The notes under the pieces are model-generated. The model worked only from the letters and a program-made list of their open reading frames with translations, was not told the origin of the DNA and ran no database searches. The translations under genes and the position numbers were made by a program. From NCBI RefSeq assembly GCF_018614875.1, contig NZ_JAGGNW010000012.1:1-64000 (forward strand): a DNA stretch of 64,000 bases. Direction: 5' to 3'. This DNA comes from Variovorax paradoxus. Its GTDB lineage: Bacteria; Pseudomonadota; Gammaproteobacteria; Burkholderiales; Burkholderiaceae_C. Shown here in pieces: positions 48,293 to 57,140 of the stretch (positions within the stretch are counted from its first letter, which is position 1; each line of letters begins with the position of its first letter).

Positions 48293-49660
48293 ATGGCCAA
48301 ACCGAATCTTCTCAGAGACGTGACTTCCGACCCTTTGCCGGCGGCGGACGATCAGCCGCAGGAGGCGAATGGCCTCCGAAACGAGTTGGGGCGCGCCGGG
48401 CGAATCGGCGCCTGGGCCCTGGTCGCCGGGTTCGGCGGGTTCGTGCTGTGGGCTGCGTTGGCTCCGCTCGACGAGGGCGTGCCGAGCCAGGGACAGGTCG
48501 CCATCGACACCAAGCGCAAGGCTGTCCAGCACCAGATCGGAGGCATCCTCAAGGAGGTGCGGGTCGGCGAAGGCGATCAGGTTCGGGAGGGCCAGTTGCT
48601 GTTCAAGCTCGACGATGCCGCGGCCAGAGCGAGCTTCGAAACCGTGCGGCAGCGCTATCTGGGATTTCGCGCCATACAAAGTCGCCTGCTGGCCGAGCAG
48701 GCGAGACAGGACACCATCGACTTCCATCCAGACCTGCAAGCGGCTGCCGCAGACCCGCTGATCCGGCAACAGATGTTCAACCAGGAGCAACTGCTCAAGT
48801 CGCGCCGCGCCGCCTTGCGCGCCGATCTGCAATCGATTGAAGAGAACATCCAGGGCCAGCAGGCGTTGTCTCAAGCCTACGCGGGCATGCTGGGCAGTCG
48901 GCGAATCCAGCTTTCGCTTCTCAACGAGGAACTGACCCATACACGCGGAATGGTCGCCGAAGGGTATGCCCCGCGCAATCGCCAGCTGGAACTGGAACGT
49001 CAGGTCGCAGAATCGAATTCCTCGACGGCCGAACTGATCGGCAACATGGGCCGGGCCCGGCGGACGGTCGCGGAGCTTCGCCAGCGTGCCATTGCCAGGC
49101 AGCAGGAATACCACAAGGAAGTGGAAACGCAGCAGGCGGAAGTCAGCCGCGAAGTGCTTGGAGATTTCGAGAAGTTCGTCGCCCTGCGGGATGAGCTGGG
49201 CCGAACCGAGATCCGCTCACCCGCTTCGGGCCAGGTGGTGGCACTGGTGGCGCAGACCGTTGGCGGCGTGATCGCGCCAGGGCAGAAGCTGATGGACGTG
49301 GTTCCTGCCAATGAGCCCTTGCTGCTTGAAACCAGAGTGCCGCCTCATCTGATCGACCGCATCCACGCCGGCATACCGGTGGATGTGCGCTTCGCGGGTT
49401 TTGCCCATACTCCGCAGCTTGTGGTCCAGGGCAAACTGGTTTCGGTATCGGGCGACTTGCTGACCGACCCCCAGACCAACGCGGCTTACTACCTTGCGCG
49501 GGTGGCCGTGACACAGGAGGGCCTGAAGAAACTCGGCAAGCGTTCGCTGCAGCCGGGCATGCCGGTCGAGGTGGTTTTCAAGACGGGGGAACGCTCGCTG
49601 CTCGTGTACCTCTTGCATCCGCTCACCAAGCGCATCGCGGCCTCCATGACGGAAGAATGA
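48293..49660 (+). CDS. HlyD family periplasmic adaptor (T1SS)
   Basis: A 455-residue membrane fusion protein of the PrtE/HlyD type. A cytoplasmic N terminus and one transmembrane helix (about residues 38-57) precede the first half of the lipoyl/barrel-sandwich domain (QHQIGGILKEVRVGEGDQVREG). A long coiled-coil hairpin (about 110-300) follows, then the second lipoyl half (TEIRSPASGQVVAL-like) and a beta-barrel. It bridges the ABC exporter and the outer-membrane channel. The ATG at 48293 follows CGGAG. It lies 42 nt after the second ABC gene. Confidence 0.93.
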   Translation: MAKPNLLRDVTSDPLPAADDQPQEANGLRNELGRAGRIGAWALVAGFGGFVLWAALAPLDEGVPSQGQVAIDTKRKAVQHQIGGILKEVRVGEGDQVREGQLLFKLDDAAARASFETVRQRYLGFRAIQSRLLAEQARQDTIDFHPDLQAAAADPLIRQQMFNQEQLLKSRRAALRADLQSIEENIQGQQALSQAYAGMLGSRRIQLSLLNEELTHTRGMVAEGYAPRNRQLELERQVAESNSSTAELIGNMGRARRTVAELRQRAIARQQEYHKEVETQQAEVSREVLGDFEKFVALRDELGRTEIRSPASGQVVALVAQTVGGVIAPGQKLMDVVPANEPLLLETRVPPHLIDRIHAGIPVDVRFAGFAHTPQLVVQGKLVSVSGDLLTDPQTNAAYYLARVAVTQEGLKKLGKRSLQPGMPVEVVFKTGERSLLVYLLHPLTKRIAASMTEE

Positions 49661-49663
49661 CAA

Positions 49664-50998
49664 GTGAAGAAAAATGTGTTGGCGTTCGCTGCTGCTGCTG
49701 CCAGCCTTCTCTGGGGACCGGCCTGGTCGCTCGACTTGTCGCAGGCCTATGGGGAAGCACTGGAACAAGACTCGACGATCCGGGCGGTGCGGGCGGCCAC
49801 GGACGCCCGGCGCGAACGCCTGCCGCAGGCCCGCGCGCAACTGCTTCCCAACTTGTCGGCCAGCGTCTCGCGCTATCGCAACTGGCTGGAAAGAACTTCA
49901 CCCGATGCCGCCGGGCAACTCGTCACGTCCAACCTGCGCTATACCAGCAGCAGCGAGGCGCTGACCTTGAGGCAACCCCTCTTCCGCATGTACCAGATGG
50001 CCGACTACCGCCAGGCGCAGGTGCAGGTCGACGATGCCGAGGCCACCCTGGAACGCGAATTGCAAAACGTCGGCGTTCGGGTGGGCGGCGCCTATTTCGA
50101 GGCCCTGCTGGCCGAGGAACATCTCGCGCTGGTGCTCTCGCAAAAGACGGCCTACACAACCCAGTTCGATGCCGCGCAGAAGCGGCTCGGCGCAGGTTTT
50201 GGCACGCGCACCGATATCGATGAAGCACGTGCGGCCCTGGACCTCAACGTGGCACAGGAACTGGAGGCGCGCCAGAACCTGGACTTCACGCGCAGGCAAC
50301 TCCAAAGCCTGGTCAATCGCCCGATCGACAGGCTGGCGTCGCTGGACCCGTCCAGGATGCGGCTCGTTCGGCCGGTGCCCGACCGGGTGGAAGACTGGGT
50401 CGATCGGGCCGAAACCAATAGCCCCGAGCTCCAATCGCTCAGCGCTCAGGTGGAAGCAGCCAAGTACGAGTTGGAGAAGGCACAAGCCGGCCACTACCCG
50501 ACATTGGACGCCGTCGCCCAGTGGTCACGCAACGACAGCGACACGATCACCAACATCAAGACCCGCTACAGCAACAAGTCCATCGGCTTGCAGCTGAACA
50601 TTCCGCTCTATTCGGGCGGCCACGTGAGTTCTACCGTGAGGCAAGCCCTCGCAGGCCAGCAGCGCGCGGAAGAGGCGCTCGAAGCTCTGCGCCGCGACCT
50701 TGGCGTACGGCTGCATCGTGAGTTCCGCGGCGTGACGGAAGGCGTCCTGAGGGTCAAGGCCCTTGAACAAGCGGTGCGTTCCGCGGAGCAGGTCGTCATC
50801 TCGAACCGGCGCTCGTTCGAGTCGGGCAGCCGCACCTTGCCCGACGTGCTGAATGCGGAACAACAGAAGGTCTCTGCCCAGCGAGACCTGGCGCAGGCTC
50901 GTTTCGTTTACCTGATGTCGCGGATTCGGCTGCAGGCGCTCTCGGGCGGCCCCAAGACCGAAGTCATCGACGAGGTCAACGGCTGGCTCGCGCGCTGA
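49664..50998 (+). CDS. TolC-like outer membrane channel protein (T1SS)
   Basis: A 444-residue outer-membrane efflux protein. Residues 1-22 form a signal peptide (cleavage near AWS), and the mature protein starts LDLSQAYGEALEQD, typical of TolC-like proteins. Two OEP repeats follow with the helical barrel pattern, including NIPLYSGGHVSSTVRQAL and SRRSFESGSRTLPDVLNA-like segments. The start is a GTG at 49664, three bases after the adaptor gene stop. It completes the secretion system encoded by the four preceding genes. Confidence 0.93.
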   Translation: MKKNVLAFAAAAASLLWGPAWSLDLSQAYGEALEQDSTIRAVRAATDARRERLPQARAQLLPNLSASVSRYRNWLERTSPDAAGQLVTSNLRYTSSSEALTLRQPLFRMYQMADYRQAQVQVDDAEATLERELQNVGVRVGGAYFEALLAEEHLALVLSQKTAYTTQFDAAQKRLGAGFGTRTDIDEARAALDLNVAQELEARQNLDFTRRQLQSLVNRPIDRLASLDPSRMRLVRPVPDRVEDWVDRAETNSPELQSLSAQVEAAKYELEKAQAGHYPTLDAVAQWSRNDSDTITNIKTRYSNKSIGLQLNIPLYSGGHVSSTVRQALAGQQRAEEALEALRRDLGVRLHREFRGVTEGVLRVKALEQAVRSAEQVVISNRRSFESGSRTLPDVLNAEQQKVSAQRDLAQARFVYLMSRIRLQALSGGPKTEVIDEVNGWLAR

Positions 50999-51010
50999 CG
51001 GATTCCGTCA
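50996..51010. terminator. small stem-loop between converging genes
   Basis: TGACGG (50996-51001) and CCGTCA (51005-51010) form a perfect 6-bp hairpin overlapping the stop of the TolC-like gene and lying 22 nt from the converging Bug gene stop. There is no T run, so any terminator role is weak. It is the only symmetrical element in this gap. Confidence 0.3.
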
Positions 51011-51031
51011 CCGCCTGCGCACCATGCGGGC

Positions 51032-51994
51032 TCAATCGACCCGGATGTTGCGCGCCTTCACCAGCGCGCCCACGCGCCCCGTCTCGTTCTGCACGAATTT
51101 CGCGAAGGCCTCCGGCGTGGTGCCGGCGGGTTCCAGGCCGAGCTGCAGCAGCTTCTGCTTCACCTGGGGGTCGTTGACCGCCGCCTGCACCGCCTTGCCG
51201 AGCTGCTGCACGACACCGGGCGGCGTGCCCTTGGGAAGGAACACGCCGTTCCACTCGACGACGTTGTACCCCGGCAGGCCCGACTCGGCGAGCGTCGGCG
51301 TGTCGGGCAGGCCGGGCACGCGCCTGGCGGAACTCACGGCCAGCGCGCGCAGCTTGCCCGACTGCACGTAGCCGAGTGTCGAAGCCACGTTGCCGAAGTA
51401 GGCCGACACCTGCTCGCCCATCACGTCGGTCAGCGCGGGTGCGCCGCCCTTGTACGGCACATGCATCAGGCTGAGCTTCGCTTGCTCGTTCAACGCCTCG
51501 CCGGCCAGATGCGAGCCGGTGCCGCCGCCCGCCGAGGCGAAGCTCAGCTTGCCGGGGTTCCTGCGCGCGAAGTCCAGGAACTCCGCCACCGTCTTGTAGG
51601 GCGCGGTGGCGGGCACGACGAGGATCTGCGGCGCGGTGGCGACCAGCGACACCGGAATGAAGTCTTTCGCGGCATCGAAGGGCAGCTTGCGCAGCGACGG
51701 GTTGACCGAGAACGCCGAGGCGTCGTAGAGCACGGTGTAGCCGTCGGCAGGCGCCTTGGCCACGTTGTCCTCGCCGATCACGCCGGCCGCGCCGGGCTTG
51801 TTGTCGATGACGATCTGCTGGCCGAGCGCGATGCTCATCTGCTGCGCGACGATGCGCGCGGTGTTGTCGGCGCCGCCGCCCGCGGCGTAGGGCACCACCA
51901 TGCGGATCGGCTTCTCGGGCCACGCGGCCCAACCCAGCAGCGGGATGCAGACGGCCAGTGCGGCGATCGATTTCAGGGCGTGTCTCTTCTTCAT
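51032..51994 (-). CDS. Bug family tripartite tricarboxylate-type binding protein
   Basis: A 320-residue Bug (TctC-like) periplasmic binding protein. The signal peptide is residues 1-23 (cleavage after GWA). The mature start is WPEKPIRMVVPYAAGGGADN and IDNKPGAAG follows, both hallmarks of the family. LMHVPYKGGAPALTDVMG is also typical. The ligand is usually a carboxylic acid. No TctA/TctB membrane genes are visible, as is common for Bug proteins. It is the last gene of a minus-strand catabolic cluster. Confidence 0.93.
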   Translation of the reverse strand: MKKRHALKSIAALAVCIPLLGWAAWPEKPIRMVVPYAAGGGADNTARIVAQQMSIALGQQIVIDNKPGAAGVIGEDNVAKAPADGYTVLYDASAFSVNPSLRKLPFDAAKDFIPVSLVATAPQILVVPATAPYKTVAEFLDFARRNPGKLSFASAGGGTGSHLAGEALNEQAKLSLMHVPYKGGAPALTDVMGEQVSAYFGNVASTLGYVQSGKLRALAVSSARRVPGLPDTPTLAESGLPGYNVVEWNGVFLPKGTPPGVVQQLGKAVQAAVNDPQVKQKLLQLGLEPAGTTPEAFAKFVQNETGRVGALVKARNIRVD

Positions 51995-52014
51995 TCGGAT
52001 GTCTCGTTGTCGTT

Positions 52015-52887
52015 TCAGGAAAAGTCGTAGAGCAGCGCCGGGTTGTCGACGAGCACGCGTCGGCGCACCGCCTCGTCGGGAACCCACTGGCCCAGCAGGT
52101 CGAACAGCACCGCGTCATCGGGCTTGCTGGCGGCGGGCTCGGTCGGATGAGGCCAGTCGCTGCCCCACACCACGCGCTCCGGCGCCTGCCGGACCCAGGC
52201 CTGCGCAATGCCGGTCGTGTCGGCATAGCCGCCTTCGGCGCCCGACTTCGAATCGAGGTAGGCACCGGACAGCTTGATCCATGTGCGGCCGTTTTTGCAT
52301 AGCCGGCTCACGACGTCGAACGCCGGATGCACCTTTGCATCGGGCAGCGGCAGCCGCGCGAGGTGGTCGAACACGATCGTGCAGGGCAGCCGCGCCAGCA
52401 AGGCCGCGTGCTCGGCGATCTGATCGGCATTCCAGTGCAGCTGCACATGCCAGCCCAGGGCATGCACGCGCTGCGCCAGCGGCTCGACCATCGAGAAATC
52501 GGTCGCCGCATGGGCCGGGGTGTAGAGCGTGAAGCGGATGCCGCGAATGCCGTCCGCATGCAGGCGCTCGAGCTCCGCATCGGTCACGTCGGGCCGCAGC
52601 ACCGCCACGCCTCGGGTGCACGCCGGGCCCAGCGCGCGGATGGCGTCCAGCGTCACGCTGTTGTCGGTGCCATGGACGCGCGGCTGCACGACGACGGTGC
52701 GCTGCGTGCCGATGCGTTGCTGCACCAGGCGGTAGTCGGCGGCCGTGGCCTTGTCGACCATCGCATCGGGCGATCCGTGGAGCGCGAAGCGGCGATCGTA
52801 GACATGCATGTGCGCATCGCAGGCGCCTTCCGGTGCCATGCTGGCGGGTTTGACGGTGCCGCTGCTGTGGGAATACACGACATGCAT
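52015..52887 (-). CDS. amidohydrolase, PDC hydrolase-like
   Basis: A 290-residue TIM-barrel amidohydrolase of the amidohydrolase-2 group. DAHMHVYD (about residues 24-31) holds the first metal-site histidines, IVFDHLARLPLP gives a further one, and VVWGSDWPHP contains the late catalytic aspartate. The nearest known types are 2-pyrone-4,6-dicarboxylate hydrolase and sugar-lactone hydrolases. It would open a lactone in the pathway formed with the adjoining CoA-transferase and lyase genes (inference). The start at 52887 is plausible; a downstream Met at residue 17 is an alternative. Confidence 0.87.
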   Translation of the reverse strand: MHVVYSHSSGTVKPASMAPEGACDAHMHVYDRRFALHGSPDAMVDKATAADYRLVQQRIGTQRTVVVQPRVHGTDNSVTLDAIRALGPACTRGVAVLRPDVTDAELERLHADGIRGIRFTLYTPAHAATDFSMVEPLAQRVHALGWHVQLHWNADQIAEHAALLARLPCTIVFDHLARLPLPDAKVHPAFDVVSRLCKNGRTWIKLSGAYLDSKSGAEGGYADTTGIAQAWVRQAPERVVWGSDWPHPTEPAASKPDDAVLFDLLGQWVPDEAVRRRVLVDNPALLYDFS

Positions 52888-52896
52888 CCGCGTTGC

Positions 52897-54090
52897 TCAC
52901 TCGGCCGCGTCTGCGGCTTTGTGCGCCGCCAGCACCGCCCGCGTGTGCTGCCCCAGCGTGGGCGCGGCAAAGGGCTCGGGGCCGGGCGTGCGTCCGAACT
53001 GCACCGGCCGCGTGAAGCCGCGGTAGGAGCCGAGCGTGGGATGCGCAAAGTTCGCCACCATGTCTTCGGCCAGCACCTGTTCGTTGTCGAACATGTCTTC
53101 GACCGTGCGGGCTGCCGCGCAAGGCACTTCCTCGCCGAACAGTTCCTCCCATTCGAGCGCGGTGCGTGCGGCCAGCGCCTCGCGCAGGCGCGGCACGATC
53201 TCGGCGAAATGCTGCGCGCGCTTGCGCACCGAGTCGTAGCGCTCGTCGGCCGCGAGCTCGGGCAGGCCCACCTTGTCGCACAGCGCACGCCAGAAATGCG
53301 GCGTATTGGCCGAGATGTAGAGATGGCCCTCGCGCGTGGGATGGATGCCCGTGATGCCGCCGGAGCGCATGTCGCGCCCCACCTCTTTGGGCTCACCCTC
53401 GGCCCACACCATGCGGGCCGACTGCATCGTGAGTGCGGAGCGCAGGAGCGACACGCCGACGAACTGGCCCTCGCCGCTCTTCTCGCGCTCGTACAGCGCC
53501 GAGGCCACGCCGGCGGCCACCAGCGCGGCCGCATAGTAGTCGACCACCGAGCCGTAGATGATCTCGGGCGGCTCGCCGCGCTTGCCTTGCAGCGCGCACA
53601 TGCCGGTCATGGTCTGCAGCACCTGGTCGTAGCCGGCCTTCTCGCGCAGCGGACCCGTCTCTCCGTAGCCCGTGAGGCTGCAATAGATCAGGCGCGGATT
53701 GATGGCCTTCAACTGCTCGTAGGCGATGCCCAGCCGCGGCGGCACGCTGGGCCGGAAGTTGTGCACCAGCACGTCGGCCGTGCGCACCAGCGCCATCAGC
53801 GCGGCAAGATCGCCGGCATTCTTCAGGTCGAGCACCACGCCGAGCTTGCTGCGGTTCACGCCGATGAAGGCACGGCTCTCGGCTTCCAGCGTCGACGGGT
53901 ACTTGCGCAGGTTGTCGCCGGTGGGCGGCTCGATCTTGATGACTTCGGCGCCCTGGTCGGCCAGCAGCGAGCAGCCGTACGGGCCCGCGATGTAGGCACT
54001 CAGGTCGAGCACGCGCAGGCCGCTGAGCGGGCCGGCCGGGCCACTGCGTGCAGGCAGGCGTGCGTTGTCGCGCGGGACGTCGAAGCTCAT
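52897..54090 (-). CDS. CaiB/BaiF family CoA-transferase
   Basis: A 397-residue class III CoA-transferase. The N terminus reads LSGLRVLDLSAYIAGPYG and EVIKIEPPTGDNLR, and the catalytic aspartate is in the GYDQVLQTMTGM region (near residue 170). LTGYGETGPLREKAGYD and SVVDYYAAALVAAGV also match. It transfers CoA from one acyl-CoA, often succinyl-CoA, to a carboxylate. The CoA-ester lyase gene at 55130 in the same cluster suggests that the activated acid is then cleaved. The ATG at 54090 gives a normal length. Confidence 0.93.
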   Translation of the reverse strand: MSFDVPRDNARLPARSGPAGPLSGLRVLDLSAYIAGPYGCSLLADQGAEVIKIEPPTGDNLRKYPSTLEAESRAFIGVNRSKLGVVLDLKNAGDLAALMALVRTADVLVHNFRPSVPPRLGIAYEQLKAINPRLIYCSLTGYGETGPLREKAGYDQVLQTMTGMCALQGKRGEPPEIIYGSVVDYYAAALVAAGVASALYEREKSGEGQFVGVSLLRSALTMQSARMVWAEGEPKEVGRDMRSGGITGIHPTREGHLYISANTPHFWRALCDKVGLPELAADERYDSVRKRAQHFAEIVPRLREALAARTALEWEELFGEEVPCAAARTVEDMFDNEQVLAEDMVANFAHPTLGSYRGFTRPVQFGRTPGPEPFAAPTLGQHTRAVLAAHKAADAAE

Positions 54091-54104
54091 GGATCTTTCT
54101 TTCC

Positions 54105-55097
54105 TCAATCGGCGGTGATGTTCTGTTGCTTCGCCAGCTTCTTCCAGCGCTCGACGTCCTCCGCGATGACGGTGCCGAACTGCGCCGGCGTGAGCGGCGT
54201 TGCAATGGCGCCTTCGCGCAGGAAGTTGGCCGCGATTTCGGGCTTGGCCAGGATCTTGTTGACGGTGGCATTCAGCTTGGCGACCACCTCGCGCGGCGTG
54301 CCGGCCGGTGCCAGCAGGCCCCACCAGAGTTCGAATTCGTAGCCCGGCACGGCAGTGGACATCGGCGTGAGCTCGGGCGCGATCGGGCTCGGCTTCAGGC
54401 TCGTGATGCCCACGGCGCGCAGCTTGCCCGCGCGCACCATCGGCAGCAGCGAAGGTCCGCTGGAGATCAACAGTTGCGTCTGGTTGCCGACCAGGTCGGT
54501 CACCGCCGGGCCCATGCCCTTGTACGGGATGTGCGTGATGTGCATGTCGCCGACCTTGGCCTTGAGCAGTTCGGTGCCGAACTGGTTGACGCTGCCCGAG
54601 CCCGACGACGCGTAGTTGTACTGCCCCGGCTTCGCCTTGATGGCGGCGATCAGCTCGGTGGGCGTCTTGGCGGGAAACTCGTTGTTCACCGCGACGATGA
54701 AGGGCCCCTTGGCGAACATGGCCACCGGCGCCAGCCCGTTGATCGGATCGAACGGCAGCTTGGACTGCACGGCCGCATTGGTCGTCATGCTCGAGGACAC
54801 CGCCACCAGCGTGTAGCCGTCGGGCGCGGCCTTGGCGACCTGGCCGGTGCCGGTGTTGCCGCTCGCGCCGGGGCGGTTGTCGATGATCACCGGCTGCTTG
54901 AGCTCGTCGCCCAGTTCCTTGGCCACCTGCCGCGCGAAGGTGTCGTTCGAGCCGCCCGCCGGATATGGCACCACGATGGTGATGGGCTTGCTCGGGTAGT
55001 TCGCGGTCTGCGCGAACGCGCTGCCGCTCAACAGGCAGCCGCCGGCGAAGGCGGCCATGGCGAGCACGCGCAGGCGAGGTGATGAGGAAATGTGCAT
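54105..55097 (-). CDS. Bug family tripartite tricarboxylate-type binding protein
   Basis: A 330-residue Bug protein with a signal peptide (about residues 1-29, cleavage after AFA). The mature start YPSKPITIVVPYPAGGSND and IDNRPGASGNTGT are diagnostic, and THIPYKGMGPAVTDLVG follows. It lies between the CoA-ester lyase and CoA-transferase genes, so it probably brings in the carboxylate substrate of that pathway. It is not a close copy of the Bug protein at 51032. The ATG at 55097 follows a purine-rich stretch. Confidence 0.93.
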   Translation of the reverse strand: MHISSSPRLRVLAMAAFAGGCLLSGSAFAQTANYPSKPITIVVPYPAGGSNDTFARQVAKELGDELKQPVIIDNRPGASGNTGTGQVAKAAPDGYTLVAVSSSMTTNAAVQSKLPFDPINGLAPVAMFAKGPFIVAVNNEFPAKTPTELIAAIKAKPGQYNYASSGSGSVNQFGTELLKAKVGDMHITHIPYKGMGPAVTDLVGNQTQLLISSGPSLLPMVRAGKLRAVGITSLKPSPIAPELTPMSTAVPGYEFELWWGLLAPAGTPREVVAKLNATVNKILAKPEIAANFLREGAIATPLTPAQFGTVIAEDVERWKKLAKQQNITAD

Positions 55098-55129
55098 CTG
55101 TCTTGTCTCCTGGTCTTGTTGAAAAAGGC

Positions 55130-55999
55130 TCAGCCCGGCAGCAAGCCGAGGCTGCGTGCGCTCGCAACGATGGCGCGCGCGCGGATCACGAAGGGAATGT
55201 CGATCATCTTTCCGTCCACCACATAGGCGCCCACGCCGCTGATGTCGGCGCCGCGCGCCGCCTCGACCACCTTGCACGCGTGCGCGATCTCTTCGTCGGT
55301 GGGGCGGAACACCTCGTTGGCGATCGCAATCTGGCTCGGGTGGATGCAGGTCTTTCCCAGGAAGCCGAGGTTGCGCGACAGCATGGCTTCGACGCGGAAT
55401 CCATCGGCATCGCGGATGTCCGCGAACGCGCCGTCGTAGGCATAGACGCCCGCCTCGCCCGCCGCCATGCGCACCGCGAACATCGCCTGCCGGATCGCGG
55501 CCGGCTCGCGCCGCGCGATGCCCAGCGGCTCGAACAGGTCGCCCAGGCCCAGCTGCAGCCCCGCCACGCGCGGATGCGCCAGCGCGAGCTGCGCGGCCGT
55601 GCGCAAGGCGGCGGGTGCCTCGATGTTCAGCAGCAGGCCGATGGGCGTGCCCACGCCGTTGGCCTGCTCGGCGCGTTCGATCGCCTCGACCGCGGTGCGC
55701 ACATGCGCCGGGCTCTCGGGCTTTGGAATATTGATCAGGTGCACGCCGGACTGGGCCACGGCCGCGATGTCATCCGCGAAATGCGGCGTGTCCATCGCGT
55801 TGACGCGAACGATCACGGTCTTGCCCGACGCGGCCATGCCGCCGCCCTGCAGCAGCTGCCGCACGGCGTCGCGCGCCTCGCCCTTGCGCGGCTCGGACAC
55901 CGCATCTTCCAGGTCGAAACAGACGCCGTCCGCCGCGCTGCCCAGCGCCTTGGCGAACAGCTCGGGGCGCGTGCCGGGAACGAAGAGTTTGCTTCTCAT
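55130..55999 (-). CDS. HpcH/HpaI-family CoA ester lyase
   Basis: A 289-residue protein of the CitE/HpcH-HpaI aldolase family. The N terminus RSKLFVPGTRPELFAKAL and GVCFDLEDAV are typical of citrate-lyase-beta-like and malyl/citramalyl-CoA lyases, as are ETP-like PKPESPAHV and GKTCIHPSQIAIANEVF. It probably cleaves a beta-hydroxyacyl-CoA into two smaller products. With the CoA-transferase and amidohydrolase it forms a carboxylate degradation module. It is divergent from the LysR gene at 56076. Confidence 0.92.
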   Translation of the reverse strand: MRSKLFVPGTRPELFAKALGSAADGVCFDLEDAVSEPRKGEARDAVRQLLQGGGMAASGKTVIVRVNAMDTPHFADDIAAVAQSGVHLINIPKPESPAHVRTAVEAIERAEQANGVGTPIGLLLNIEAPAALRTAAQLALAHPRVAGLQLGLGDLFEPLGIARREPAAIRQAMFAVRMAAGEAGVYAYDGAFADIRDADGFRVEAMLSRNLGFLGKTCIHPSQIAIANEVFRPTDEEIAHACKVVEAARGADISGVGAYVVDGKMIDIPFVIRARAIVASARSLGLLPG

Positions 56000-56041
56000 G
56001 CACCGCAGTGTGTGCGGTTCATGAGATTAGAAAAACACATG

Positions 56042-56072
56042 CTATCTATGATCAGATGATAGAAAATCTATC
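56042..56072. promoter_or_regulatory. CTATC/GATAG half-site array, LysR operator candidate
   Basis: Three related half-sites lie in the 76-nt divergent region: CTATC (56042-56046), GATAG (56058-56062) and CTATC (56068-56072). GATAGA-AAA-TCTATC (56058-56072) is a perfect 15-nt palindrome just before the LysR ATG at 56076. The first pair is spaced as in a T-N11-A LysR box. The arrangement fits repression of lysR and activation of the lyase operon. Confidence 0.55.
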
Positions 56073-56075
56073 TTC

Positions 56076-56984
56076 ATGGAAACGGCCTACCTGCAAAGCT
56101 TTCTCCTGGTGGTGGAATCGGGCTCGATGTCGGAGGCCGCGCGCCGCCTCGACCTGACGCCCGCGGCCGTGGCGCAGCAGATCCGCACGCTGGAGCGCGA
56201 ATTCAACGCGCCGCTGCTGGCGCGTGCCGGCCGCACGGTGCAGCCCACCGAAGCGGGGCACCAGCTGGTGCAGCGGGCCCGCAACCTGCTGCGCGAGGTG
56301 GGCGACATCAAGGCGCTGCTGGGCCGCGACGCGGCCGGCGGCGAGCTGCTGGTCGGCACCATCAACACGGCCATTCACAGCCTGCTGCCGGACATCCTCG
56401 CGCGCTTCGTGAAGACGCATCCCGGCGTCAAGGTGTTCCTGCAGTCGGGCACCACCGCCACGCTCTACAAGGCCGTTCAGCAGGGCGAGCTCGATGCGGC
56501 CGTGTGCCTCTATCCGCCTTATGTGCTCGCCAAGACCTTCGACTGGTCGCTGCTGCGCGAGGAGCCGCTGGTGCTGCTGGCGCCGAGCCGCCTCGCGCGG
56601 CGCGATCCGCACGAGCTGCTGCGAACCTCCCCGCTGATCCGCTACGACCGCAGCCTGGGCGGCGGCAAGCAGGCCGACCGCTACCTGCGCGCCGCGGGCA
56701 TCGTGCCGCAGGAGCGCTTCGAGCTCAGTTCGCTGCTGGCCATTGCCATGATGGTCGACCGCGGCCTGGGCGTCTCGCTGGTGCCCGACATCGCCTCGCC
56801 GCTGCTCGACGGCCAGCGCGTGGCGAAGATCCCGCTGCCGCTGCCTTCGCAGCCGCGGCGCTTCGGCGTCCTGTGGCAGCGCGCATCGCCGCGCCTGCGA
56901 TTGATCCAGGGCTTTGTCGACAGCGCGCGGATGGTGATCACGCCGAAAGGCACGGCACGCCGGCCGAGCCATCGCGATGCATAG
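56076..56984 (+). CDS. LysR family transcriptional regulator
   Basis: A 302-residue LysR protein. The DNA-binding region is ESGSMSEAARRLDLTPAAVAQQIRTLEREF (about residues 13-42), followed by the effector domain. It is divergent from the lyase/Bug/CoA-transferase/amidohydrolase operon, with GATAG half-sites between. It probably senses a pathway carboxylate. The 3' flank is AT-poor apart from an A-run at 56992-56998, and then repeat copy B. Confidence 0.93.
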   Translation: METAYLQSFLLVVESGSMSEAARRLDLTPAAVAQQIRTLEREFNAPLLARAGRTVQPTEAGHQLVQRARNLLREVGDIKALLGRDAAGGELLVGTINTAIHSLLPDILARFVKTHPGVKVFLQSGTTATLYKAVQQGELDAAVCLYPPYVLAKTFDWSLLREEPLVLLAPSRLARRDPHELLRTSPLIRYDRSLGGGKQADRYLRAAGIVPQERFELSSLLAIAMMVDRGLGVSLVPDIASPLLDGQRVAKIPLPLPSQPRRFGVLWQRASPRLRLIQGFVDSARMVITPKGTARRPSHRDA

Positions 56985-57043
56985 CGTTCAACAAAAAAAG
57001 CAGCCCATAACCGGCGGCCTTTGAGAGAGGAGCGAGCTCCTTC

Positions 57044-57140
57044 GCGGAACACCGCGGAACCGGCTTTGCCGGGCCGCTGGTGTTGCCCCCGGTAGGGGGT
57101 TGGCGTAGCGACACGAAGTGCGCGAAGCCTGGGGGCGAGC
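57044..57140 (-). repeat. ~97-bp interspersed repeat, copy B
   Basis: The second copy of the element at 20495-20592, in the same orientation, with only a few substitutions and two short indels. It ends exactly at the stop codon of the BMP lipoprotein gene (57141), just as copy A ends next to the SBP3 stop. Hairpin-forming arms (CCGGCAAAGCCGG, CCCCC/GGGGG) suggest a role in ending or protecting these transcripts. Confidence 0.85.
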
